Both the position numbers and the translations under genes were made by a program. From positions 1 through 64,000 of the forward strand of contig JAYVTG010000017.1 in the NCBI GenBank assembly GCA_043774625.1: a stretch of 64,000 nucleotides of DNA, read 5' to 3'. This document shows positions 41,650 to 50,220 of the stretch, piece by piece (the stretch's first letter is position 1; each line of letters starts with the position of its first letter). The notes beneath the pieces were generated by a model. That model worked only from the letters and a program-made list of their open reading frames with translations. It did not search any database and was not told the DNA's origin. The DNA is from JAAFIP01 sp043774625. Its GTDB lineage: Bacteria; Pseudomonadota; Gammaproteobacteria; Burkholderiales; Burkholderiaceae_C.

Positions 41650-41692
41650 AGCTTTACTCTAACCAAAATGCGGCGCTGTGTCTGCACAGGCA

Positions 41693-41721
41693 TAAAAAAA
41701 GCACTGCGCTGCAGTGCTTTT
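41693..41721 (-). terminator. intrinsic terminator between rpoZ and spoT
   Basis: On the minus strand AAAAGCACTGC, a 3-nt loop and GCAGTGCTTTT (41697-41721) is followed by further T. It starts 26 bp after the rpoZ stop and should limit read-through into spoT. Confidence 0.85.
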
Positions 41722-41746
41722 GCTGGATTAAATCGACCAAAGTAAC

Positions 41747-41950
41747 TCAGAGCGGCACTTTTTTCAGCATTTCTAGGCCGACTTTGCCTTGGGCAATTTC
41801 GCGCAAAGCGGTAACGCCAGGCTTGTTTTTGCTGTCAATTTTGGGGGTATGACCCTGGCTGAGCATGCGGGCGCGGTAGCTGGCGGCCAAAACGAGCTGA
41901 AAGCGGTTAGGAATCTGTTTCAAACAGTCTTCAACGGTAATACGTGCCAT
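41747..41950 (-). CDS. rpoZ: RNA polymerase omega subunit
   Basis: 67 residues, ARITVEDCLKQIPNRFQLVLAASYRARML..., the conserved omega N-terminus with the NRF motif. Stabilises the beta' subunit and contributes to ppGpp binding. Lies between gmk (upstream) and spoT (downstream) on the same strand, the usual operon. Confidence 0.97.
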   Translation of the reverse strand: MARITVEDCLKQIPNRFQLVLAASYRARMLSQGHTPKIDSKNKPGVTALREIAQGKVGLEMLKKVPL

Positions 41951-41999
41951 GGTGCGAAATCCTTTACAAATCAGAGAAATCTCAAAGATGCCAAATAAA

Positions 42000-42617
42000 C
42001 TAAAGAGACAGGGCTTTGAAGGTGTCGGGTCTGGCGCGCTGTAGTGCCAGAAATTTAAGCCTTTGGGCGTGAACGATAGCCTTTAAATCAAACAAAGCGC
42101 GATCGAACAATTCGTTGATTATAACGAAGTCGAAATGTCGGGCTTGCTGCACCTCGGTTTGCGCATTTTTCATGCGGACTTCGATTTTGTCGGTGGAATC
42201 TTCGCCGCGCCGCTCGATGCGCGAGCGCAGCTCTTCCAGGCTGGGCGGCAAAATGAAAATCAGCACCGCATTGGTAAAAACTTTTTTGATCTGAAAGGCT
42301 CCCTGGTAGTCGATCTCCAGGATCACGTCTACGCCTTGGGCAATGCGCGACTCTATGGCACCGCGCGAGGTGCCATAGCGGTTGCTGTGCACAACAGCCC
42401 ACTCAAAAAACTGGCCTGCAGCCACCATGGCGTCAAATTCAGTATCGCTCACAAAATAGTATTCGCGGCCATGCTTTTCTTGCCCACGCGGTGCACGGGT
42501 GGTGTGCGAGATGGACGGAAACACCTGCGCGTCCAGCTCGCGCAAGGCGTTGACCAGACTGGACTTACCCGCGCCGCTGGGTGCGGCTACTACAAACAGG
42601 TTACCCGGATAGTCCAC
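42000..42617 (-). CDS. gmk: guanylate kinase
   Basis: Converts GMP to GDP. P-loop APSGAGKSSLVNAL, GMP-binding SISHTTRAPRGQEKHGREYYF, and RIERRGEDSTDKIEVRM in the lid. 205 residues, normal length. Upstream of rpoZ; the spacer to yicC contains a dispersed repeat. Confidence 0.97.
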   Translation of the reverse strand: MDYPGNLFVVAAPSGAGKSSLVNALRELDAQVFPSISHTTRAPRGQEKHGREYYFVSDTEFDAMVAAGQFFEWAVVHSNRYGTSRGAIESRIAQGVDVILEIDYQGAFQIKKVFTNAVLIFILPPSLEELRSRIERRGEDSTDKIEVRMKNAQTEVQQARHFDFVIINELFDRALFDLKAIVHAQRLKFLALQRARPDTFKALSL

Positions 42618-42650
42618 TTACTTTGCCTTTTATTAGTTAAAACCTCTTAA

Positions 42651-42692
42651 TGCCAGCGCCGAATATGCGCGAGCAGCTATTAATTATATAGC
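42651..42692 (-). repeat. dispersed repeat between gmk and yicC
   Basis: TGCCAGCGCCGAATATGCGC followed by GAGCAGCTATTAATTATATAGC, a near-complete copy with the terminal AGCTATT...TATAGC inverted repeat. Same-strand gap between yicC and gmk. Confidence 0.85.
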
Positions 42693-42722
42693 GTTTGCAG
42701 ACAGCAGCTTCACTCTGTAGCT

Positions 42723-43733
42723 TCACTCAATATTTTGCACCTGCTCGCGCATTTGCTCAATCAACACCTTCATGTCCACGCTGATACGCGTCAGCTCCAG
42801 TGTGGATGATTTGGAGCCCAGTGTGTTGGCCTCGCGGTGTAGTTCTTGAATGACAAAGTCCAGGCGTTTACCGATTTCGGTCGTATTGTCATTTTTGCCC
42901 GATTTTGCAGTAGTTTTGCCAACAGGGCGTGGCACAGGTGGCGCGCTGTCTGGCTTGAGCAAGCGGTCAATCTCGTCCAGATGCGCGGCCAGTCGTGTAA
43001 CTTCTTCGGCCACGTCAATGCGGATGGCGTACACCGTAGCTTCGGTCAACGCCCGTTCTTGGGCGGCCTGCGAACTGACGGGGTGGCCCGCGCTACCCGC
43101 TTGTGCGGCTGCCAGAGCCTCTTGAAATTTGTCTACAAAGCGTTGGCGCTGTTGCTCTACCATTTGAGGAACCAGGGGGATGGCTTGCGCCGTCAAGGTG
43201 CGCAGCTGGGCAGTGCGGTCCAGCAGCATGTCGGCCAGGCGTTGGCCTTCACGCTCGCGCGAGGCTTGCAGCTCGTCCAGCGCTTGCAGTGCCAATGGCA
43301 TCAACTGTGCCGTCCAGTCGGTGCTGGCGCTGGTGCCTGTGCCCGCAGGGCCAGCATCGGTACTGGCCATGCGCAAGACTTCAGCAACAGTCAGCGGTTG
43401 GGCTTGTGGCAGCCAGGACAATACGGTGTCTTGCGCATTGCCCAGCCGCTGCAGCAGGGCGGTGCTAGGTAATTGAAAGGCCGCTTGCGCGCTGCTACCC
43501 ACAAAGGCGCGCAGTTCGACTTTGCCCCGTTTGAGGCGGGCGGTCAGCAGTTCACGCAAGGCGGCTTCGCTGTGGCGCAGTTCGTCACTCAGGCGAAACC
43601 CCAGGTCTAAAAAACGGCTATTGACCGAGCGAATCTCCAAACCCAGACGTTCACGCGGCGAAGTTTGCTCTGAGTTTGCGTTGCTTTGTGGCGATTGGAC
43701 GCTGGCATAGCCTGTCATGCTGTAAACTGGCAT
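42723..43733 (-). CDS. yicC: YicC-family endoribonuclease
   Basis: A 336-residue YicC/YloC protein: N-terminus VYSMTGYASVQ, LEIRSVNSRFLDLGFRL, and the conserved C-terminus ANTLGSKSSTLELTRISVDMKVLIEQMREQVQNIE. Members act as endoribonucleases on mRNA/sRNA. It is somewhat longer than usual (about 290) because of low-complexity inserts (DAGPAGTGTSAST; PRPVGKTTAKSGKNDNTTE). It diverges from the kinase gene and lies upstream of gmk, a conserved neighbourhood. Confidence 0.92.
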   Translation of the reverse strand: MPVYSMTGYASVQSPQSNANSEQTSPRERLGLEIRSVNSRFLDLGFRLSDELRHSEAALRELLTARLKRGKVELRAFVGSSAQAAFQLPSTALLQRLGNAQDTVLSWLPQAQPLTVAEVLRMASTDAGPAGTGTSASTDWTAQLMPLALQALDELQASREREGQRLADMLLDRTAQLRTLTAQAIPLVPQMVEQQRQRFVDKFQEALAAAQAGSAGHPVSSQAAQERALTEATVYAIRIDVAEEVTRLAAHLDEIDRLLKPDSAPPVPRPVGKTTAKSGKNDNTTEIGKRLDFVIQELHREANTLGSKSSTLELTRISVDMKVLIEQMREQVQNIE

Positions 43734-43823
43734 AAATTAGTTGTAACCTGTATTAAAAAAGTAAATTAACAGAGCCAAGATAGCGTTTTAGGGGCATAAG
43801 AATGCCCAGCGCATGTATCTATT

Positions 43824-44828
43824 ATGTCAAAGGTCAAACCTGCATCCCTTCCTCCAGACACGGTCATTGGTGGTTATCGTGTTGTACGCAAGGTTTCTGC
43901 GGGCGGGTTTGGTCTGGTTTATCTGGCTGTAGACAACGAAGGCCAGCAGGTTGCCATTAAAGAATATTTACCATCATCGCTGGCGCACCGTGCGCCCGGC
44001 GAATTGCTACCCCAGGTGCAACCCGACAAATTGTCGCTGTATCGCCTAGGCCTGAAAAGCTTTTTTGAAGAAGGCCGTTCCCTAGCGCAAATCTCGCATG
44101 CTTCTGTCGTCAGCGTGCTGAATTTTTTTCGCGAGAATGAAACCGTTTACATGGTGATGAATTATTTGGAGGGTGCAACCCTGCAAGACTTCATCATCAC
44201 CGCGCGCGAACTCAAAAAGCAAAAAGTCTTTCGTGAATCGACCATTCGCAGTTTGTTTGACGAAATTTTGCGCGGACTGCGTATCGTGCACCAGCACAAA
44301 ATGCTGCACCTGGACATCAAACCAGCCAACATTTTTATCACCGAAGACAACAAGGCCGTGCTGATTGACTTTGGCGCCGCACGCGAAGTATTGAGCAAAG
44401 AGGGCAACTTTATTCGCCCCATGTACACCCCCGGTTTTGCTGCGCCCGAGATGTACCGCCGCGATTCTTCCATGGGGCCGTGGACAGACATTTACGCCAT
44501 TGGCGCGTGTATTTACGCGACCATGCAAGGCTATCCACCGAACGACGCGCCCCAGCGGCTAGAAAAAGACCGTTTGTCGTTAGCGCTGTCGCGTTTGCGT
44601 GGCGTGTATTCAGACAATTTGATCGAAGTGGTGGAATGGTGCATGTCGCTGGACCCATTGTCGCGTCCGCAGTCTGTGTTTGCACTGCAAAAAGAATTAA
44701 GTCAAGAAAACGAACGCCGTTACACCAAACTCAGCGTAGCCGAAAAAATGCGCATGCAGTTTGACAATATGATGACAGATGGTAAAAAAGCCGTAGCGAA
44801 AGCTACTGGTTTTGGGAAGGCAGTGTAA
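43824..44828 (+). CDS. eukaryotic-like Ser/Thr protein kinase
   Basis: A 334-residue Hanks-type kinase without a membrane helix. Gly loop SAGGFGLVY, catalytic Lys in QVAIKEYLP, catalytic loop HLDIKPANIF, metal-binding DFGAAR, and APEMYR are all present, so it should be active. The PP2C phosphatase gene starts 6 bp after its stop, forming a kinase/phosphatase pair that precedes rph-rdgB-hemW. Substrates unknown. The pair is common at this place in Betaproteobacteria. Confidence 0.92.
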   Translation: MSKVKPASLPPDTVIGGYRVVRKVSAGGFGLVYLAVDNEGQQVAIKEYLPSSLAHRAPGELLPQVQPDKLSLYRLGLKSFFEEGRSLAQISHASVVSVLNFFRENETVYMVMNYLEGATLQDFIITARELKKQKVFRESTIRSLFDEILRGLRIVHQHKMLHLDIKPANIFITEDNKAVLIDFGAAREVLSKEGNFIRPMYTPGFAAPEMYRRDSSMGPWTDIYAIGACIYATMQGYPPNDAPQRLEKDRLSLALSRLRGVYSDNLIEVVEWCMSLDPLSRPQSVFALQKELSQENERRYTKLSVAEKMRMQFDNMMTDGKKAVAKATGFGKAV

Positions 44829-44834
44829 GCAAGA

Positions 44835-45737
44835 ATGAAGTTCTCAGTATTTCAGGTGAGCCGCAAAGGTGGCCGCGCACAAAACGAAGACCGCATGGGG
44901 TATTGCTATACCCGCGAGTCGGGTCTATTCGTGCTGGCCGACGGCATGGGTGGTCACCCTGAGGGTGAAGTTGCGGCCCAGATAGCCTTGCAAACCGTAT
45001 CTGCTTTGTACCAAAAAGAAGCGCGCCCCTTTATCAAAGACGTCACTGGTTTCCTGTCAGGCGCCTTGATGGCTGCGCACCATCAGATCATTCGCTATGC
45101 CAGCGAAAAAGGCATGCTGGACACGCCACGCACCACCTTTGTGGCTTGCATTGTGCAAGGCGGCGCAGCCACCTGGATTCACTGTGGTGATTCGCGTTTG
45201 TATCTAGTGCGCGACGGCGAGATGCTCACCCGCACCCGCGACCATTCCTACATGGAACAGCATGCTGCGGGCATTATCCGCATGGACAAATTCAACCGCA
45301 ATATCTTGTTCACTTGCCTGGGCTCGCCCACCAAACCGGTGTTTGACGTGGCAGGCCCCACGCCGTTGATAGAGGCTGACCGCATTTTGCTGTGCTCTGA
45401 CGGTCTATGGGGCACTGTGAGCGACAACGATATCGTGCACCATCTGGCCAGGGGGGCGGTGGCGACTGCCGTGCCCGACCTGGTAGAGCTGGCTTTGCGC
45501 AATGGTGGTGAGCACAGCGATAACGTGACGGTGATCGCTTTGGAATGGGAAACCCCTGATGCGTTTGAGTCTACCCGGGGCATATCGACCGATAGCATCA
45601 ACGATGGTGTATTTGCGTCTACCATCCAGGCTTGGGGGGTGGATGGCATCATTGAAGATATGGACGATGCCGCCATTGAGCGCTCAATTGCCGAGATCAA
45701 CGAAGCCATTCGCCGCAGCGCTGCCAAAAAGGCTTGA
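44835..45737 (+). CDS. PP2C-family Ser/Thr phosphatase
   Basis: A 300-residue phosphatase; metal-binding residues sit in NEDRMGY, VLADGMGGHPEGEVA, LCSDGLWGTVSDNDI and HSDNVTVIALEW. No regulatory or membrane domain is fused. It is expected to reverse the action of the adjacent kinase. The last ~60 residues (STRGISTDSINDGVFAST...IERSIAEINEAIRR) extend beyond the catalytic core. Confidence 0.92.
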   Translation: MKFSVFQVSRKGGRAQNEDRMGYCYTRESGLFVLADGMGGHPEGEVAAQIALQTVSALYQKEARPFIKDVTGFLSGALMAAHHQIIRYASEKGMLDTPRTTFVACIVQGGAATWIHCGDSRLYLVRDGEMLTRTRDHSYMEQHAAGIIRMDKFNRNILFTCLGSPTKPVFDVAGPTPLIEADRILLCSDGLWGTVSDNDIVHHLARGAVATAVPDLVELALRNGGEHSDNVTVIALEWETPDAFESTRGISTDSINDGVFASTIQAWGVDGIIEDMDDAAIERSIAEINEAIRRSAAKKA

Positions 45738-45795
45738 TTTTTCTGTGCCTGACTCTGATGAGCCAGATTGTTTTACGTTTTAACTCCTACCTTGT

Positions 45796-46524
45796 ATGTC
45801 TACATTCCAACGCAGTGACAGCCGCGCCGCTGATGCCATGCGCGCCGTGCGCATGACCCGCCACTACACCATCCATGCAGAAGGGTCGGTGCTGATCGAG
45901 TTTGGCAACACCAAGGTGCTGTGCACCGCCAGTGTGGAAGAGAAGGTGCCGCCGCACAAAAAAGGCAGTGGCGAAGGCTGGGTAACAGCCGAATACGGCA
46001 TGCTGCCCCGCGCCACCCACACGCGCAGCAGCCGCGAGGCAGCCAAAGGCAAGCAAAGTGGCCGCACACAAGAAATCCAGCGCCTGATTGGCCGCAGCCT
46101 GCGTGCTGTGTTTGACTTGAAGAAACTGGGTGAGCGCACTATTTCTCTGGACTGCGACGTGATTCAGGCAGACGGTGGTACCCGCACCGCCAGCATTACC
46201 GGCGCATTTGTTGCCGCGCAAGACGCGGTGAATAAATTGATAGCACAAGGCAAACTCGTTGAATCGCCAATCATCCAGCCCGTGGCTGCAATCTCGGTAG
46301 GCATTGTGCAGGGCACTCCGCTGCTGGATTTGGAATACACCGAAGACTCTGCCTGCGACACCGATATGAACGTGGTGATGACCGGGGCGGGCCACTTTGT
46401 AGAAGTGCAGGGCACGGCAGAGGGCGCGGCTTTTTCACGCAAAGAGATGGATGCACTGCTGGCATTGGCCGAAAAAGGCATTGGCGAGTTGATTAAATTG
46501 CAGCAGCAGTCACTATCAAAATAA
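45796..46524 (+). CDS. rph: ribonuclease PH
   Basis: Phosphorolytic 3'-exonuclease for tRNA 3'-end maturation. SDSRAADAMRAVRMTRHYTIHAEGSVLIEFGNTKVLCTASVEE, RTQEIQRLIGRSLRAVFD and DCDVIQADGGTRTASITGA are canonical. 242 residues. The last codons and stop lie in the left end of a dispersed repeat. Confidence 0.97.
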   Translation: MSTFQRSDSRAADAMRAVRMTRHYTIHAEGSVLIEFGNTKVLCTASVEEKVPPHKKGSGEGWVTAEYGMLPRATHTRSSREAAKGKQSGRTQEIQRLIGRSLRAVFDLKKLGERTISLDCDVIQADGGTRTASITGAFVAAQDAVNKLIAQGKLVESPIIQPVAAISVGIVQGTPLLDLEYTEDSACDTDMNVVMTGAGHFVEVQGTAEGAAFSRKEMDALLALAEKGIGELIKLQQQSLSK

Positions 46525-46552
46525 TAGCTGCTCGCGCATATTTCACGCTGGC
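46513..46552 (+). repeat. dispersed repeat at the rph 3' end
   Basis: CTATCAAAATAATAGCTGCT followed by CGCGCATATTTCACGCTGGC. It supplies the last Ser-Lys codons and the TAA stop of rph and extends into the spacer before rdgB. Confidence 0.85.
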
Positions 46553-46574
46553 ATCGGGCTGTTTTTATCACTAA

Positions 46575-47195
46575 ATGGCACTACGGGGCATGAAAATCGT
46601 GTTGGCATCCAACAACCTCGGCAAATTGGCCGAGCTGGTGCCTTTGTTTGCACCTTTGGGGGTAGAACTGGTTGCACAAAGCACGCTGGGTGTACCCGAA
46701 GCGCCCGAACCTTTTCGCACTTTTGTAGAGAACGCGTTAACCAAAGCCCGTAACGCAGCGCAGCACACTGGTCTGCCCGCCATAGCGGACGACGCGGGCC
46801 TGTGCATAGATGCGTTTGGCGGTTTGCCCGGCGTAGACACCGCATATTACTGTGTGCAATTTGGCTACCCCAAGAGTGACGACAACAACCGCCGCGCCGT
46901 GCTGGAGCAAATGGCAAACCACGTAGATCGTCGCGCCAAAATGGTGAGCACCATCGTCGCCGTGCGCAGCGTGGACGACCCCGAACCACTGATCGCTGTG
47001 GGCCGTGTGCACGGCGAAATAACCCGCGAAGTCGTGGGAGGCAACGGATTTGGTTTTGACCCCGTGATGTTTATCCCTTCATTGGGCAAAACCATGGCCC
47101 AGCTTGACCCAATGCATAAAAACCAGATCAGCCACCGTGGACAGTCGGCCAGACAAATGGTCGAGTTGATCCGCGAGCACTGGTTGCATGCCTGA
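46575..47195 (+). CDS. rdgB: dITP/XTP pyrophosphatase (RdgB/HAM1)
   Basis: Cleans non-canonical purine nucleotides from the pool. KIVLASNNLGKLAEL, TFVENALTKARNAA, PAIADDAGLCIDAFGGLPGV and GGNGFGFDPVMFIP are family motifs, and SHRGQSARQMVE is the C-terminal motif. The start may be the ATG at 46575 or, after five codons, at 46590 (MKIVLASNN), which matches the family better. Confidence 0.95.
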   Translation: MALRGMKIVLASNNLGKLAELVPLFAPLGVELVAQSTLGVPEAPEPFRTFVENALTKARNAAQHTGLPAIADDAGLCIDAFGGLPGVDTAYYCVQFGYPKSDDNNRRAVLEQMANHVDRRAKMVSTIVAVRSVDDPEPLIAVGRVHGEITREVVGGNGFGFDPVMFIPSLGKTMAQLDPMHKNQISHRGQSARQMVELIREHWLHA

Positions 47196-47196
47196 A

Positions 47197-47254
47197 GAAT
47201 TAAATAGGGTCAGAACACATTTAAAAGAATTAAATAGGGTCAGAACACATTTAA
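47197..47254. repeat. 30-bp tandem duplication before hemW
   Basis: Two consecutive copies of GAATTAAATAGGGTCAGAAC / ACATTTAA, starting at 47197 and 47227. The GGGTCAGAACACATTTAA motif resembles short repeats linked to REP-associated transposases; no transposase gene is present here. It lies between rdgB and hemW. Confidence 0.75.
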
Positions 47255-47282
47255 TGCTTCGGCCTTCAAGCAAAATCGTGCT

Positions 47283-48509
47283 GTGAAAGACATTCAACAC
47301 TATATGCGTCCCGGCACGCTGCAACTGCCCAGCTTGCCGCCTCTGTCGCTGTACATCCATTTGCCATGGTGCATTAAAAAATGCCCGTACTGCGACTTCA
47401 ATTCGCACGAACCGCGTGGCAATTTGGGCGGCGGCGGGCTGTTGGCGACAGATACCGAGCACCGCTATATCAACGCCGTCATTGCTGACCTGGAAGCCGC
47501 CTTGCCATTAATCTGGGGCCGCACGGTGCGCAGTATTTTTATTGGCGGCGGCACGCCCAGCCTGTTTGCACCTGCATCCATCGACCGTTTGCTGGCCGAT
47601 GTGCGCGCCCGGTTACGGCTGGAAGCCGACTGCGAAATCACCATGGAAGCCAACCCCGGCACCTTTGAAAAAGACCGTTTCAAAGCCTTTCGTGCAGCCG
47701 GTGTCAACCGCTTGTCCATCGGCGTGCAAAGCTTTAACGACGAACATCTGAAAGCCTTGGGTAGAGTACATAATAGCCAGCAAGCCAGCTCCGCTATTGC
47801 GGAAGCAGCTATGCATTTTGAAGCATTTAACCTGGACATCATGTATGCGCTGCCCGGCCAAACGATTGAACAATGCGCCCAGGACGTGCAAACTGCGCTC
47901 AGCTTTAACCCGCCGCACATCAGCATTTATCACCTGACGATTGAGCCCAATACTTTCTTCGCCAAGCACCCGCCCAAGATTCCAGACGAAGACAGCGCGT
48001 ATGACATGCTGGACCGCATTGGCGAGTTGACGGCGGCGCACGGCATGCAGCGCTATGAGGTGAGCGCTTTCGCCAAGCCCGGCTTTCGCTGCTGGCACAA
48101 CGTCAACTACTGGCAGTTTGGTGACTATTTGGGCATAGGCGCAGGGGCGCACAGCAAAATCAGCTTTGCGCACCGCGTGGTGCGCCAGGTGCGCGCGCGC
48201 GAACCCGCGCTGTATATGGAAAAGGCGCTATCAAAAGCGGGTGGTGGCGAGGCTATTGTGCAAGATGTCGAAGTACCGCGTCTGGACTTGCCGTTTGAAT
48301 ACATGCTCAACGCTCTTCGTCTGACCGACGGTTTTACATTGCAAGACTTTTCAGACCGCACGGGTCTGGCCTTGACGGCGATTCAAAAGGGCCTGGACGA
48401 TGCAGAACGCAAAGGCTTGATAGAGCGCGATTTTGTGCACGTGAAGCCCACCACACGTGGAATGGACTTTTTAAGCGACCTGCAAAGCTTGTTCCTCGCA
48501 GAAACCTGA
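47283..48509 (+). CDS. hemW: HemW-type radical SAM haem chaperone
   Basis: A 408-residue radical SAM protein; CIKKCPYCDFNSH is the [4Fe-4S]/SAM motif, lacking the extra Cys of true HemN oxidases. FIGGGTPSLF, ITMEANPGTFEKDRF, RLSIGVQSFNDEHLKALGR and HNVNYWQFGDYLGIGAGAHS are HemW features. The start is GTG at 47283, or ATG at 47304 (MRPGTLQ). HNSQQASSAIAEAAMHFEA may overlap a decayed dispersed repeat. Follows rdgB. Confidence 0.92.
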   Translation: MKDIQHYMRPGTLQLPSLPPLSLYIHLPWCIKKCPYCDFNSHEPRGNLGGGGLLATDTEHRYINAVIADLEAALPLIWGRTVRSIFIGGGTPSLFAPASIDRLLADVRARLRLEADCEITMEANPGTFEKDRFKAFRAAGVNRLSIGVQSFNDEHLKALGRVHNSQQASSAIAEAAMHFEAFNLDIMYALPGQTIEQCAQDVQTALSFNPPHISIYHLTIEPNTFFAKHPPKIPDEDSAYDMLDRIGELTAAHGMQRYEVSAFAKPGFRCWHNVNYWQFGDYLGIGAGAHSKISFAHRVVRQVRAREPALYMEKALSKAGGGEAIVQDVEVPRLDLPFEYMLNALRLTDGFTLQDFSDRTGLALTAIQKGLDDAERKGLIERDFVHVKPTTRGMDFLSDLQSLFLAET

Positions 48510-48543
48510 ACTCTCTGGGTTAAAATATTAGCTTCAACCAAAG

Positions 48544-48632
48544 GAAGCGTGGCAGAGCGGTTGAATGCAGCAGTCTTGAAAACTGCCGAGGTTTTACGAC
48601 CTCCGTGAGTTCGAATCTCACCGCTTCCGCCA
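48544..48632 (+). tRNA. tRNA-Ser (anticodon TGA)
   Basis: Acceptor GGAAGCG pairs with CGCTTCC; anticodon arm GCAGT-CTTGAAA-ACTGC (TGA); long variable arm GAGGTTTTACGACCTC; T-arm GTTCGAATC; encoded CCA. A TAAAAT -10-like box lies at 48521-48526. Confidence 0.97.
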
Positions 48633-48647
48633 AACAAAAGCACTACC

Positions 48648-49532
48648 ATGCCAGCCGCTATTCAACCTCTGCGCGGCGTGCGCGTCGTCAGTCTTGCACT
48701 GAATTTGCCCGGCCCAGCCGCCTTGCGGCGTTTGCGCGACATGGGCGCAACTTGCACCAAAATCGAACCACCTGCCCCCAAGACAAGCGCTTTTGGTGAC
48801 CCCATGGGGCAGTACAACCCGGCAGCCTATGCTGCGCTGCATGCGGGAATCAAGGTCGTATCGGTTGACCTGAAAACAGACAAGGGCCAAAGCCGCCTGC
48901 ACCAAACACTGGCGCAAGCAGATGTGCTACTCACCTCGTTTCGCCCTTCTGCATTGCACAAGCTGGGCCTGGGCTGGAAAAAACTCCATCGTCTCTATCC
49001 GGCCTTGTCAGTCGTGGCTATTGTGGGCGCGCCGGGTCTGCTTGCCGAAGAACCTGGGCATGACTTGACCTATTTGGCACAAGCAGGCTTGGTGACGGGC
49101 ACCGACTTGCCGGCCAGCCTATTTGCAGACATGGGCGGCTCGCTCATGGCGAGCGAGGCGGTGCTCAAGGCCGTACTGCACCAGCACGCTGCGGGCAAAG
49201 GTGTTTTTCAGGAAGTGGCGCTGTCTGCTGCTGCCGATTGGCTCGCCCTGCCGCGCACCTGGGGGCTGACGCAACCTGGCGGCGCGGTGGGTGGTGCACA
49301 TGCGGGGTATTGCATATACGCCTGCAAGGACGGGCGAGTGGCCATTGCCGCGCTGGAGCCGCATTTTGCAGCAACCTTGTGCACAGCTGCGGGTATTGCC
49401 CTGCCAGACGCGCGCGCCATGTTTTTACCTGCAACCCGCCAAGCAATAGCGGCGTATATGGCCAGCCGCACCTGCCAACAGCTTGACCAACTCGCGCTGG
49501 AAAAAGATATACCGCTGCATACTTTGCGCTAG
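48648..49532 (+). CDS. short family III CoA-transferase / racemase-like protein
   Basis: A 294-residue member of the CaiB/AMACR fold, shorter than the usual 360-400. VRVVSLALNLPGPAALRRLRDMGATCTKIEPP is the CoA-binding start. The alpha-methylacyl-CoA racemase catalytic pair seems kept: His in PGHDLTYL and Asp in LFADMGGSL. The C-terminal lid region is short. Racemase or degenerate CoA-transferase activity are both possible. Its position, 15 bp after tRNA-Ser, suggests shared transcription. Confidence 0.8.
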   Translation: MPAAIQPLRGVRVVSLALNLPGPAALRRLRDMGATCTKIEPPAPKTSAFGDPMGQYNPAAYAALHAGIKVVSVDLKTDKGQSRLHQTLAQADVLLTSFRPSALHKLGLGWKKLHRLYPALSVVAIVGAPGLLAEEPGHDLTYLAQAGLVTGTDLPASLFADMGGSLMASEAVLKAVLHQHAAGKGVFQEVALSAAADWLALPRTWGLTQPGGAVGGAHAGYCIYACKDGRVAIAALEPHFAATLCTAAGIALPDARAMFLPATRQAIAAYMASRTCQQLDQLALEKDIPLHTLR

Positions 49533-49560
49533 CGGGCACAGGTGTTGCGGTCGCATGTTG

Positions 49561-50220
49561 TCAGTGAGCGCGCAACATACCCTTGGTTTCAATGAACGCA
49601 ATGATTTGCTCTACACCGCTCAAAGTTTTCAAGTTGGTCATCACATAAGGTTTGGCTTGACGCATGCGTTTGGTGTCTGACTCCATCACTGCCAAATCGG
49701 CGCCTACATGCGGGGCTAGGTCGGTTTTATTGATGACAAACAAGTCGCTTTTGGTGATGCCAGGGCCACCTTTGCGGGGGATTTTTTCACCTGCTGCTAC
49801 GTCAATTACGTAGATGGTGAGGTCACTCAGTTCGGGGCTAAAGGTTGCAGCCAGGTTGTCGCCACCGCTTTCTACAAACACGATGTCGGCGTTGGGAAAT
49901 TCCACCAGCATGCGGTCTATAGCTTCCAGGTTGATGGAGCAGTCTTCACGAATGGCGGTGTGCGGGCAGCCGCCCGTCTCTACGCCCATAATGCGTTCGG
50001 CTTCCAGCGCGCCACTAACGGTCAACAGGCGCTGGTCTTCCTTGGTGTAAATGTCATTGGTGATGGCGACCAGGTCGTACCTGTCTCGCATGGCTTTGCA
50101 CAGCATTTCCAGCAAGGTGGTTTTACCGGAACCCACTGGCCCACCGATACCCACGCGCAGGGGCGGGAGTTTTTTGCTGCGGTTTTTGATGTGGTGCAAT
50201 GTGGATGCGTGTGGGCTCAT
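49561..50220 (-). CDS. ureG: urease accessory GTPase UreG
   Basis: SIMIBI GTPase that powers nickel delivery to urease. P-loop VGIGGPVGSGKTTLLE, VETGGCPHTAIREDCS with the Cys-Pro-His nickel motif, FVESGGDNLAATFSPEL and INKTDLAP (guanine specificity). 219 residues; starts within a 4-bp overlap of ureF. Last gene of the ureA-...-G operon. Confidence 0.97.
   Translation of the reverse strand: MSPHASTLHHIKNRSKKLPPLRVGIGGPVGSGKTTLLEMLCKAMRDRYDLVAITNDIYTKEDQRLLTVSGALEAERIMGVETGGCPHTAIREDCSINLEAIDRMLVEFPNADIVFVESGGDNLAATFSPELSDLTIYVIDVAAGEKIPRKGGPGITKSDLFVINKTDLAPHVGADLAVMESDTKRMRQAKPYVMTNLKTLSGVEQIIAFIETKGMLRAH

Noticed and set aside
47771..47812. Possible dispersed repeat in hemW
   Set aside because: Only short pieces (AATAGCCAGC, GAAGCAGCTAT) resemble the element; not enough to count as a copy.
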